Assembly (NCBI GenBank): GCA_020832555.1
Contig: JAFIEM010000014.1
Coordinates: forward strand, 1 to 48,487
Direction: 5' to 3'
Length of the DNA: 48,487 nt
DNA from: Natronohydrobacter sp.
GTDB taxonomy: Bacteria > Pseudomonadota > Alphaproteobacteria > Rhodobacterales > Rhodobacteraceae
Within the stretch, counting starts at the first letter, position 1. Each line of letters begins with the position of its first letter. The position numbers and the translations under genes were made by a program. Positions 41,577 to 48,487 of this stretch are shown here, one piece after another. The notes below the pieces were generated by a model that was not told the origin of the DNA, did no database searches, and was given only the letters and a program-made list of their open reading frames with translations.

Positions 41577-42463
41577 CACGCCACCTCGCGTCCCAAGGCG
41601 AGCGTATAGAGTTCAAACCAGGTCTGCCGGTCCATCTGGACTTTCAGCGCATCGGAAATTTGCGCGATCCGGCCGAGATTGTTCGTGCCCATCACCGGCA
41701 AAATCCCTGACGGATGATGCAGGAGCCATGCGACAGCCACCGCGCTCCAATCGGCGCCGACATCGGCCCCGATCGTGTCGAGTTTCTCGCGCATTGCGCC
41801 GGGCTTCGACAGCGCGCCGCCTGCCAGTGGCGACCATGCCATCGGCGCGATCCGGTGCTGGTGCAGATAGGCGATATCGCCATTTACGAAGGCTTCATGC
41901 GCCGACAGGCTGAGTTCGATCTGGTTCGTGACCAGCCGCGCCGTCATTCGCGATTGCAGCAGGTCCATATCCCACGGGCGGAAATTCGACACGCCCACAG
42001 CGCGCACCTTGCCACTCGACACAAGCCCATCCAGCGCAGCACCCGTTTCATCGGGGTTGATCAGCGGATCGGGGCGGTGGATCAGCAAAAGATCGATGCG
42101 GTCCGTCGCCATGTCGCGCAGACTTGCCTCGACCGAGGCTGTGATATGCGCGGCAGAGGTGTCGTAATGCTTGATCCGCGCGCCCGAGTGGCGTCCGACC
42201 GGGGCCACGATATCGCATTTCGTGACAATCTCGATCTGGTCGCGCAATTCGGGCGCGGCTTTCAGGGCCGCGCCAAAGATCGCCTCGGCGGTATAGCCGC
42301 CATAGATATCGGCCTGATCCATCGTGGTGATGCCCTGTGCAAGACAGGCTTCCACCTTGGCCTGCACATGCGCGGGGCTGGTATCCATGTCATCGCCCAG
42401 CCGCCACATGCCATAGACAAGGCGCGAGAGGGACAGATCGGCGGTCAGTTCACTACGTTCCAT
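41576..42463 (-). CDS. smoB: Aldo/keto reductase, probable 6-oxo-glucose reductase
   Basis: A 295-residue aldo/keto reductase resembling E. coli YdhF. The catalytic tetrad is D49, Y54, K82 and H129, in MDQADIYGGY, VTKCD and LLLIHRPDP. The NADPH-binding end includes VMGTNNLGRI. In the sulfo-SMO pathway SmoB reduces the 6-oxo-glucose left after removal of sulfite to glucose. The start overlaps the monooxygenase stop as TAATG and the stop overlaps the flavin reductase start, so all three proteins are made in step. The family call is firm; substrate rests on context. Confidence 0.82.
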   Translation of the reverse strand: MERSELTADLSLSRLVYGMWRLGDDMDTSPAHVQAKVEACLAQGITTMDQADIYGGYTAEAIFGAALKAAPELRDQIEIVTKCDIVAPVGRHSGARIKHYDTSAAHITASVEASLRDMATDRIDLLLIHRPDPLINPDETGAALDGLVSSGKVRAVGVSNFRPWDMDLLQSRMTARLVTNQIELSLSAHEAFVNGDIAYLHQHRIAPMAWSPLAGGALSKPGAMREKLDTIGADVGADWSAVAVAWLLHHPSGILPVMGTNNLGRIAQISDALKVQMDRQTWFELYTLALGREVA

Positions 42464-43620
42464 TAACGGCGGGGTCCATTTCCAAGCGGTGTTGCGGGGG
42501 TTTCGGCGGGCACACGGCCATAGGCATGGGGCAGCGAGACGGTGTTGAGATGCGGCATGACCTTGGTGCCGAAAATCTCGGCCTCGTCATGGTGCGGGTA
42601 GCCGGAGAAGATGAAAGCACGAATGCCCATCTTGCGGTATTCTTCCAGCTTGGTGAGCACCTGATCGACCGAACCGACCAGCGCTGCCCCACAGCCGGAA
42701 CGCGCGCGCCCGACCCCGGTCCAGAGGTTTGGTTCGGCATAGCCATATTTGTCCGCCAGTTCCCGTGCGCGGGCCTGATGTGACACGCCCAGACTGATAC
42801 TGTCATGCGCCCGGTCGCGGATCAGTTTGCCGTATTCATCATCGAGCTTGCTGGCGATATGATCGGCATATTCGCGCGCCTCGGCTTCGGTGTCGCGCAC
42901 GATCATATGCACGCGCAGGCCGTAATCGAGCGTCCGGCCATGCGCTTCGGCGCGGGCATGAACGTCGCGCATCCGCTTTTCCAGCATCTCGCGCGGCTCG
43001 GGCCACATCAGATAGACGTCGCATTGCGCCCCGCAGAGTTCCAAAGCGTCGGGCGAATAGCCGCCGAAATAGAGAAGTGGCCCGCCATTCTGCTGATAGG
43101 GCCGCGCAGGGTCCGCCGTCAGCTTGCTGATCTGGTAGATCTCGCCGTCATATTCGATCTCGTCGCGGGTCCATGCCTGGCGCAGGATCTCGACCACCTC
43201 GTGGCTGCGCTTGTAGCGATAGGCGCTTTCCGCCACTTCACCGGGGAAATCGCTTGAGATCACATTCAGCGTCAACCGCCCCTTGAGCATGTGATCGAGC
43301 GTTGCCACGGTCCGCGCGAGCATGACGGGCTGCATCTCGCCACAGCGAATCGCGGCAAGGAAGTTGATGCGGTCGGTGATCGGCGCGCAGCCCGCCACGA
43401 AAGAGAGCGTGTCCTGCCCGACCTGATAGCTGGAGGGGCACAGGATATTGCGAAACCCGTTCTTTTCGGCGGTTTTCACGATGCTGGAGCAATGTTCCCA
43501 GCTTGAGCGCAGGCGTCCGTCGGGCACGCCGAGATATTCGTAATCATCCGAGCAGAGCGCTGCGAACCAGCTGACCTCTGCCCCGTCCAGATCGGCCGAA
43601 GTGACGGGCACGATACTCAT
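42463..43620 (-). CDS. smoC: SsuD-like flavin monooxygenase, probable sulfoquinovose monooxygenase
   Basis: A 385-residue LLM-class FMNH2-dependent monooxygenase. ATG 43620 has GGAG six bases upstream; ATG 43632 has no proper spacing. Residues matching the alkanesulfonate monooxygenase SsuD active site can be aligned by motif: C61 (for Cys54) in NILCPSSYQ, R236 and H238 (Arg226, His228) in YGLRVHMIVRDTE, R307 (Arg297) in GRARSGCGAALVG, and Y341 (Tyr331) in FSGYPHHDEAE. This supports carbon-sulfur bond cleavage releasing sulfite. With the coupled flavin reductase and aldo/keto reductase it fits SmoC, which converts sulfoquinovose to 6-oxo-glucose plus sulfite. Another alkane- or sugar-sulfonate cannot be excluded. 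First gene of the operon, divergent from gntR. Confidence 0.8.
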   Translation of the reverse strand: MSIVPVTSADLDGAEVSWFAALCSDDYEYLGVPDGRLRSSWEHCSSIVKTAEKNGFRNILCPSSYQVGQDTLSFVAGCAPITDRINFLAAIRCGEMQPVMLARTVATLDHMLKGRLTLNVISSDFPGEVAESAYRYKRSHEVVEILRQAWTRDEIEYDGEIYQISKLTADPARPYQQNGGPLLYFGGYSPDALELCGAQCDVYLMWPEPREMLEKRMRDVHARAEAHGRTLDYGLRVHMIVRDTEAEAREYADHIASKLDDEYGKLIRDRAHDSISLGVSHQARARELADKYGYAEPNLWTGVGRARSGCGAALVGSVDQVLTKLEEYRKMGIRAFIFSGYPHHDEAEIFGTKVMPHLNTVSLPHAYGRVPAETPATPLGNGPRR

Positions 43621-43665
43621 GAAATTCTCCATCCCCCATGTATCTTTTCGCTTGCTAGCACCTTG

Positions 43666-43678
43666 GATTTAGTAAATC
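43666..43678. promoter_or_regulatory. Palindromic operator candidate between smoC-like and gntR genes
   Basis: A 13-base palindrome with arms GATTTA and TAAATC around a single G. It lies 45 bases before the monooxygenase start and 42 before the GntR gene, in AT-rich sequence. A short repeated ATCAAT follows. Size and odd symmetry suit a GntR/HutC regulator; the assignment is inference. Confidence 0.5.
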
Positions 43679-43720
43679 AATAGTGTATCAATTTTTGTTT
43701 TCGGAATGGTGGACGATCCG

Positions 43721-44422
43721 ATGACCCAACTTGGCGCGCTGCCTCTTCATATACAGATCACGGAGCTGATGATCCGGGATATCGCCGCCGGACGGCTGGT
43801 CGATGGAGAGCGGCTGGCGCCTGAGCGCGAGATGGCGGCCGGCTATGGGATCGCGGTCGGCACGCTGCGCAAGGCACTGGCAAGCCTGCAGGAAAAGGGC
43901 TTGCTGGAGCGGGTGCAGGGGTCCGGCAACTACATTCGCGCCAAGGCTGATACCGATTCGGTCTACGCGTTTCTGCGGCTGGAACTGGCCGAAGGGGGCG
44001 GCTTGCCACAAGCGCGCGTGCTGTCTGTGGATCGCCTGCCCAAAGACCCCGCCCTGCCCGATTTCGGCCCTCACCCGGAAGGCCATCGAATCCGCCGGTT
44101 GCGGTTTCTGTCGGGCACTGTCGCAGCTGTCGAGGAAATCTGGCTGGATGCCAGCCATGCCGAGCGTCTTTCCACGGCGGAACTCTCTGAATCGCTCTAC
44201 TACTTCTATGCCACGCGCCTGAACCTGCGCATTGCGCGGGCCGAGGATCGCGTGGGACAGGGGCCGCTGCCCGATTGGGCGCCGCAGGAATTCCCGCATG
44301 CACCGGGCACGCCCCTGCCCCTGATTACCCGCATCAGCCACGGCCATGAAGGCACGCCCGTCGAGGCGTCCTGGACCTGGTATGACCCTGAGCGGGTTCG
44401 CTACACTGTCAGACTCAAATAA
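43721..44422 (+). CDS. GntR-family (HutC subfamily) regulator
   Basis: A 233-residue regulator with an N-terminal GntR winged helix (about 5-70: LPLHIQITELMIRDIAAGRLVDGERLAPEREMAAGYGIAVGTLRKALASLQEKGLLERVQGSGNYI) and a C-terminal UTRA ligand domain (about 80-230). The domain ends with GTPLPLITRISHG and WTWYDPERVRYTV. ATG 43721 is preferred for its GGTGGA spacing; ATG 43706 adds five residues. It is divergent from the smoC-like operon and four bases ahead of the Gfo/Idh gene, so it most likely controls the whole locus. SmoD of the known sulfo-SMO locus is also a regulator gene; whether it is the same family is not certain here. Confidence 0.87.
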   Translation: MTQLGALPLHIQITELMIRDIAAGRLVDGERLAPEREMAAGYGIAVGTLRKALASLQEKGLLERVQGSGNYIRAKADTDSVYAFLRLELAEGGGLPQARVLSVDRLPKDPALPDFGPHPEGHRIRRLRFLSGTVAAVEEIWLDASHAERLSTAELSESLYYFYATRLNLRIARAEDRVGQGPLPDWAPQEFPHAPGTPLPLITRISHGHEGTPVEASWTWYDPERVRYTVRLK

Positions 44423-44426
44423 GGAC

Positions 44427-45542
44427 ATGACCTTGGAACAGATACGATATGGCATCATCGGCTGCGGCATGATGGGTCAGGAACACCTGCGCAATCTGGC
44501 GCTTGTCGAGGGGGCGGTGGCCGCCGCAATTTTCGAGCCGGACGCCGCCATGCGCGCGCAGGCGCAGGCTTTTGCCCCCGAAGCAGAGATGGTTGCCTCG
44601 GTCGAGGCGCTGCTGGCCGTGCCCGGACTGGATGCGCTGCTGATCGCCAGCCCCAATGACCTGCATGTGCCGCAGATCCGTCAGATCGCCGCGACGCGCC
44701 CCTTGCCCTTGCTGGTCGAGAAACCGGTTTTCACCGACCCGGCGGATTACGATGCGCTGATGGCGCTGGACTATCCCGCGCCGATCTGGGTGGCGATGGA
44801 ATATCGTTACATGCCGCCCGTTGCCGCACTGGTGGAACAGGCGCAGGGTATCACCGGCGGCATCAAGATGCTGACCATCCGCGAGCACCGTTTTCCGTTT
44901 CTGGAGAAGGTGGGCGACTGGAACCGTTTCAATGCGCGCACAGGCGGCACGCTGGTCGAGAAATGCTGCCATTTCTTCGACCTGATGCGGCTGATACTGC
45001 AGGACAACCCGGTGCGGATCATGGCCTCTGGCGGGCAGGATGTGAATCACCGCGACGAGATCTATGATGGCCAGCCCTCGGACATCTGGGACAATGCCTA
45101 TGTCATCGTTGATTTTGCGGGTGGCGCGCGGGCGATGCTGGAACTGTGCATGTTCGCCGAAGGGGCGCGCTATCAGGAAGAAATCACCGCTGTCGGGCCA
45201 GAGGCGCGAATCGAATGTCTGGTGCCGGGGCCGGGGCGGTTCTGGCCTGAACATCTGGGCGCACCGCCCGTGCCGCAACTGATTGTCAGCCCGCGCAACC
45301 CCAAGGGACCGCGCCTGATCGAAGTGCCGGTGGATGCGACGTTGCTGGAAGCGGGGGATCACAATGGGTCCACATTCTACCAGCACGACCGTTTTGCGAA
45401 ACTCGTGCGCGGGCGCGGCAAGGTCGAGGTCGGGCTGTCCGACGGAATGTGGGCTGTGCAGATGGGGCTGGCCGCGCAACAGGCCGCGCGGACCGGGAAA
45501 GTGGTGCATCTGGACGCGGCGGGGCGGATCTTGGCAGAATAA
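44427..45542 (+). CDS. Gfo/Idh/MocA-family NAD-dependent protein, candidate sulfoquinovosidase
   Basis: A 371-residue Gfo/Idh/MocA-family protein. The Rossmann motif GCGMMG (12-17) and the EKP motif (98-100, in LLVEKPVF) are clear. The C-terminal domain has GDWNRFNARTGGTLVEKCCHFFDLMRLI with the family's active-site histidine, and WDNAYVIVDFAGGARAMLEL. It starts four bases after gntR; TTG 44433 is an alternative start with better RBS spacing. Members act as sugar dehydrogenases or as NAD-dependent glycosidases. NAD-dependent sulfoquinovosidases (GH188) are reported in sulfoquinovose gene clusters of the Roseobacter clade that lack the GH31 enzyme. No GH31 gene is in this locus, so that role is a good candidate, but a plain dehydrogenase is possible. 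Confidence 0.75.
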   Translation: MTLEQIRYGIIGCGMMGQEHLRNLALVEGAVAAAIFEPDAAMRAQAQAFAPEAEMVASVEALLAVPGLDALLIASPNDLHVPQIRQIAATRPLPLLVEKPVFTDPADYDALMALDYPAPIWVAMEYRYMPPVAALVEQAQGITGGIKMLTIREHRFPFLEKVGDWNRFNARTGGTLVEKCCHFFDLMRLILQDNPVRIMASGGQDVNHRDEIYDGQPSDIWDNAYVIVDFAGGARAMLELCMFAEGARYQEEITAVGPEARIECLVPGPGRFWPEHLGAPPVPQLIVSPRNPKGPRLIEVPVDATLLEAGDHNGSTFYQHDRFAKLVRGRGKVEVGLSDGMWAVQMGLAAQQAARTGKVVHLDAAGRILAE

Positions 45543-45554
45543 GCAGGCTTGCCC

Positions 45555-45592
45555 TTGTGGCCTGTCGCGCCAGATAGTGCGTCAGGCCACAA
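45555..45592 (+). terminator. Large hairpin after the Gfo/Idh gene
   Basis: Arms TTGTGGCCTG (45555-45564) and CAGGCCACAA (45583-45592) pair perfectly. The stem continues after one mismatch with CGCGC (45566-45570) against GTGCG (45577-45581), closing on CAGATA. It starts 13 bases after the stop. No T-run follows, so it may be a terminator of the T-poor kind or an mRNA-end stabiliser. Confidence 0.6.
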
Positions 45593-45604
45593 AACGGGAA
45601 CGCC

Positions 45605-46717
45605 ATGCTGAACGCACCCCCCATCACGACCGGACAGGCGCTCGCGCTTTTGCGGCAGGGCTGGCAGGCGCAGAGTGCAGGGGATCTGCGCGCAAGCTGG
45701 ATGCTGCATGGCCGCCCCGGCATCGGCAAGACCGAGATCGTGCAGACGCTGGCGCAAGAGATCGGCGCGAAACTCTATGACCTGCGGCTGACCACGGTGG
45801 AGCCGCAGGATCTGCGCGGTCTGCCGTTTTTCGACATGGAAACGCGCCGCACGGTCTGGTTTCGCCCCGAAGACCTGCCCGACGATCCTGCACAACCTTC
45901 GATCCTGTTTCTGGACGAATTGACCTCTGCCGCGCCGCATTTGCAGCCCACGGTCTACGGGTTGTTGCAGGAACGCCGCGTGGGGGCGCATGTGCTGCCC
46001 GTCAGTTGCCTTGTCATTGCGGCGGGGAATATGGTCGAGGACGGCGCGATTGCCTATGAGATGGGCACGGCGCTGTCGGACCGGCTGATCCATCTGCATC
46101 TGATCGCGAGTGCGCAGGACTGGATCAGCAGCTATGCGCTGCCGCAGGGGCTGGACCCTGCCGTGATTGCCTTTATCCGCACCCGTCCCGATTGTCTGGA
46201 CACGACAGAGACTGCGTTGCGCGAGGGCGAGATGATCGCCTGCACCCCGCGCAGTTGGGCGCGGGTCTCGACACTGATGCAGGCGCTGCCGGATCGGACG
46301 TTGCGCAATATCGCGATTGCCGGTGTGGTGGGCGAAGCGGTCGCCGCCGAGTTCCGCCTGATCTGCGAGGATATTGCCGCGACGGTGCAGGTCGATGCGC
46401 TGGTCGAGGCACCGACACGCGGGCGCACCCCGCTTTACCCCCGTTCGCTGCATGGCATGACCGCGCTGACCTATGCGCTGGTGGCGCGGGCCGATGCGGG
46501 CAATCTGGCTGCGATCATCGACATCATGGCCGAAATCCGCAAACTCGGCCGCGACCTTGGGGCACCGTTCGAGGCCATGCCGCTGGCCGAATTGGGAACG
46601 CATGGGTTCGAATTGCTGATTGCCCGCGCGCTGGAGCAGGGGTGGCAGGAAACTTTCCTGACCTCGCGCGCCTATGCGGATTACGCCAAGGAACGCGAAG
46701 AGGCGGGTCTTGCGTGA
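45605..46717 (+). CDS. MoxR-type AAA ATPase
   Basis: A 370-residue AAA ATPase of the MoxR group. Walker A is GRPGIGKT (36-43) and Walker B is ILFLDE (100-105). The sensor region contains VIAAGN, and ALSDRLIHLHL is the arginine-finger type segment. The preceding TTVEPQDLRGLPFF is typical of the MoxR subgroup that pairs with VWA proteins. MoxR-VWA pairs act as chaperone or metal-insertion systems for particular client enzymes. It overlaps the VWA-domain gene by eight bases. The client is unknown. Confidence 0.87.
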   Translation: MLNAPPITTGQALALLRQGWQAQSAGDLRASWMLHGRPGIGKTEIVQTLAQEIGAKLYDLRLTTVEPQDLRGLPFFDMETRRTVWFRPEDLPDDPAQPSILFLDELTSAAPHLQPTVYGLLQERRVGAHVLPVSCLVIAAGNMVEDGAIAYEMGTALSDRLIHLHLIASAQDWISSYALPQGLDPAVIAFIRTRPDCLDTTETALREGEMIACTPRSWARVSTLMQALPDRTLRNIAIAGVVGEAVAAEFRLICEDIAATVQVDALVEAPTRGRTPLYPRSLHGMTALTYALVARADAGNLAAIIDIMAEIRKLGRDLGAPFEAMPLAELGTHGFELLIARALEQGWQETFLTSRAYADYAKEREEAGLA

Positions 46718-47936
46718 TGCGGCCCATTCCCGCCGCGCCACGGCTGCGCTACAGGCCCTGAGCGAACTGGACCCGGCGCTGGCCGCGCTCTCGCTCTGGT
46801 GCCGGCACCGCGATGATGACATGACCGACGGGATTGAGACGCATGGGGTCGAAATCCGCTATGGCCCGGATTACGCCACCCTGCCCCGGCATTTGCAGAT
46901 CGGGCTGGCCGGTCATCATATACTGCATGTGGCGCTGCAGCATCCGTCCCGCATGACGGCCATGCAGGACAGGCTCGGGGCTGAGTTTGACCCTGAAATC
47001 TGGCAGATCGCCTGTGATGCCATCGTCAACCAGACGATCCTTGCAAGCGGTCATGCGCTGCCGCGCCCCTGCGTGACGCTGGAAACCCTGCTCGGCACGG
47101 CCAGCCCGACGGCGCTTGCCGCATGGGATGCAGAACGCCTGTATTTCCGGCTTTATGCTTCGGGCGGGCCGGGGCGCGGGCCACTGAAATCGAAAGCGCG
47201 CGAGAACGGGTTTCGCCCGGATCTGTCCCCCGGCACCGGAGTCGAGGCGGAGGGTGCAGGCCCAGATGAGGGGGACTGGCGCGGACATCTGGCGCGCGCC
47301 ATGGCGCTTGGGCGCGCGGCGGGGCTGGGTCTGGGCAATCTTGGCACGCGTCTGGGCGACCTGCCGCGCCCCAGAGTGCCTTGGGAAATGGTGCTGCGCC
47401 GCTGGCTGACGCGCACCACCCTGCGCCGCCCTGCCCCTGCCCCTTTGCAACCCGCGCGGCGCTGGCTTGCGCTGGCCGGTCACGCGCTGGAACAGGGCGC
47501 ATCGCCGCCGCCATGGCAGGCCAATCTGAACGCGCCGCAGCCGCAGCCGAAACTGATGATCGCGATTGATGCTTCCGGCTCGATCCCGAAACCCACGCTG
47601 GCGCGGTTCTTTGCCGAAACAGCCAGCGCTGCGCGCCGGTTGCGCGCTGCCTGCACAGTGGTCGTCTTCGATACCGCCATCCGGCACGAGGTCGGGCTGG
47701 ACCCGGCCAACTGGCGCCAGACCCTTGCAGCGCTGCCCCTGCCCGAAGGGGGCGGCACGGATTTTCGCCCGGTTTTCCAGCGGGCGGGTCAGATCAGACC
47801 CTCTGGCCTGATTCTGCTGACCGATCTTGACGGGCCGATGCCGGGGACCGCCCCGCGTCTGCCAGTGCTCTGGGCCTGTTGCGAAGTGGACGTGCCGGAA
47901 CCGCCCTTCGGGCGGGTGCTATCCCTGCTGCGCTGA
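46710..47936 (+). CDS. VWA domain protein with metallopeptidase-like N-terminal domain (DUF2201)
   Basis: A 408-residue partner of the preceding ATPase. TTG 46710, seven bases after GAGG, is taken as the start, because ATG 46674 would give 12 extra codons entirely inside the ATPase gene. The N-terminal part (about 1-150) has a putative zinc-binding pattern H69-x-x-x-H73 in GHHILHVALQHPSR, then a conserved IWQIACDAIVNQTI helix. A glycine-rich linker (about 150-220) follows. The C-terminal von Willebrand A domain (about 280-405) keeps the metal-ion-dependent adhesion motif D287-x-S289-x-S291, plus GGGTDFRPVF and LILLTDLDG. With the ATPase it probably forms a chaperone-like complex. Confidence 0.82.
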   Translation: MRDAAHSRRATAALQALSELDPALAALSLWCRHRDDDMTDGIETHGVEIRYGPDYATLPRHLQIGLAGHHILHVALQHPSRMTAMQDRLGAEFDPEIWQIACDAIVNQTILASGHALPRPCVTLETLLGTASPTALAAWDAERLYFRLYASGGPGRGPLKSKARENGFRPDLSPGTGVEAEGAGPDEGDWRGHLARAMALGRAAGLGLGNLGTRLGDLPRPRVPWEMVLRRWLTRTTLRRPAPAPLQPARRWLALAGHALEQGASPPPWQANLNAPQPQPKLMIAIDASGSIPKPTLARFFAETASAARRLRAACTVVVFDTAIRHEVGLDPANWRQTLAALPLPEGGGTDFRPVFQRAGQIRPSGLILLTDLDGPMPGTAPRLPVLWACCEVDVPEPPFGRVLSLLR

Positions 47937-48482
47937 GCGCGCGGCCATCAGCGCGGCCATTCTTGCATGGGCCGAGACAGTGGCAGGATCGAAAGTCAGG
48001 TCATGCACCTCGATCTTGCGGGCAAGCCCGATCTTCTGAAGCTGGCGCTCGGTCAGGGGCTCGGAAAAGAGTGTCTCTGCGATCATTGCCCGTTCGCGCG
48101 GATCAAGCGCCAGCAGATCCGGCCCGTCGTCGGACTGGACCGAGACCAGCGACAGCGGTGCCACGCGCATCAGTTCCGACTGTTCGATCACCAGATGCAA
48201 CCGGCCCGATACAAGCCCGCGCCCGGCCGCGATATTTCCGAGAATTTGCCGGGCACGCTGGCGCAGCAGGTCAAGCCCCGCGTCCGCCGTGTCACCCGAA
48301 ACAAGACCCCCACGCTTTTCGCGCGGCACGCGCATGAACTTTGCCTCGAACAGATGAATCGCGACCAGCATCAGGACCGGGGCTTGCGCGATGACGATGG
48401 CATAGTCCGGCCAGACAAGGGCCGCGATGACGAAAGGCGCGAGCACCAGCCCGTAGCGCAGCACTTCGGTTTCGAAGATCAC
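47919..48482 (-). CDS. Membrane-anchored protein of unknown function (5' end at window edge)
   Basis: A protein of about 187 residues that I do not recognise. Its 3' end overlaps the convergent VWA gene by 18 bases. Two N-terminal hydrophobic helices (about 10-42: VLAPFVIAALVWPDYAIVIAQAPVLMLVAIHLF) anchor it in the membrane. The rest (about 45-187) is a soluble cytoplasmic or periplasmic domain with RERAMIAETLFSEPLTERQLQKIGL. The first codon visible is GTG 48482, five bases from the window edge; the frame stays open, so the true start may lie outside. Its position beside the MoxR-VWA pair may not be meaningful. Confidence 0.65.
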   Translation of the reverse strand: MIFETEVLRYGLVLAPFVIAALVWPDYAIVIAQAPVLMLVAIHLFEAKFMRVPREKRGGLVSGDTADAGLDLLRQRARQILGNIAAGRGLVSGRLHLVIEQSELMRVAPLSLVSVQSDDGPDLLALDPRERAMIAETLFSEPLTERQLQKIGLARKIEVHDLTFDPATVSAHARMAALMAARSAQQG

Positions 48483-48487
48483 CCGCG

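Noticed and set aside
45377-46822. A 481-codon open frame on the minus strand across the Gfo/Idh and MoxR genes
   Set aside because: It is antisense to two well-supported genes and reads through a strong intergenic hairpin; no protein motif is present.
1-48487. tRNA or rRNA genes, CRISPR arrays, insertion sequences, phage genes or attachment sites
   Set aside because: None was found by reading both strands: no cloverleaf-like blocks, no regularly spaced repeats, no transposase or integrase motifs.

Overview
The window is chromosomal, GC-rich, densely coding DNA. It looks like an alphaproteobacterium of the Rhodobacterales (Roseobacter/Rhodobacter relatives). This rests on the codon bias, the abundance of TRAP and ABC uptake systems, a ScfR-type acyl-CoA regulator, a DUF1403-scpB pair and alphaproteobacterial-style protein sequences. 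No tRNA, rRNA, CRISPR array, insertion sequence or phage gene was seen. About 42 protein genes cover nearly the whole window and no gene-free stretch exceeds 300 bases. All family calls come from reading motifs by eye; no database search was possible.

Layout. 1-1861: the 5' end of a xylose-type sugar-binding protein gene and a divergent ROK repressor. 2052-4673: UDP-galactopyranose mutase, then phoU-phoB behind a clear Pho box. 4735-11166: a six-gene operon read leftwards, sgaA-mcl-mtkA-mtkB-meh-mct. It joins the acetyl-CoA/glyoxylate arm of the serine cycle to two steps of the second 3-hydroxypropionate cycle. A divergent ScfR/RamB-type regulator follows, with inverted repeats in the shared promoter region. 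12781-18718: a BMP-type nucleobase/nucleoside ABC transporter with a cytosine-deaminase-like hydrolase. 18812-21499: a soluble hybrid histidine kinase with three near-identical PAS modules. 21571-26502: a LysR regulator divergent from dabB-dabA, an energy-coupled inorganic-carbon pump. 26517-31971: a chromate-type transporter, a small secreted protein, a TauE/SafE permease, ScpB with DUF1403, and a quinone oxidoreductase.

31979-37971: a TRAP transporter with an IclR regulator, divergent from a GMC-family alcohol dehydrogenase. 38031-45542: the most striking block. An SsuD-like monooxygenase, an aldo/keto reductase and a flavin reductase are translationally coupled. A second TRAP transporter follows them in the same direction. 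On the other side lie a GntR regulator and a Gfo/Idh/MocA-family protein. The enzyme set matches the oxidative desulfonation (sulfo-SMO) route for sulfoquinovose, with a TRAP system in place of the usual ABC importer and a possible NAD-dependent sulfoquinovosidase in place of the classical GH31 enzyme. 45605-48482: a MoxR-type ATPase with its VWA/metallopeptidase-like partner, and a membrane protein at the edge.

Taken together the region reads as a carbon-acquisition island: sugar, sulfosugar, nucleobase and organic-acid uptake, glyoxylate/C1-type carbon handling and bicarbonate accumulation, each module with its own divergent regulator.
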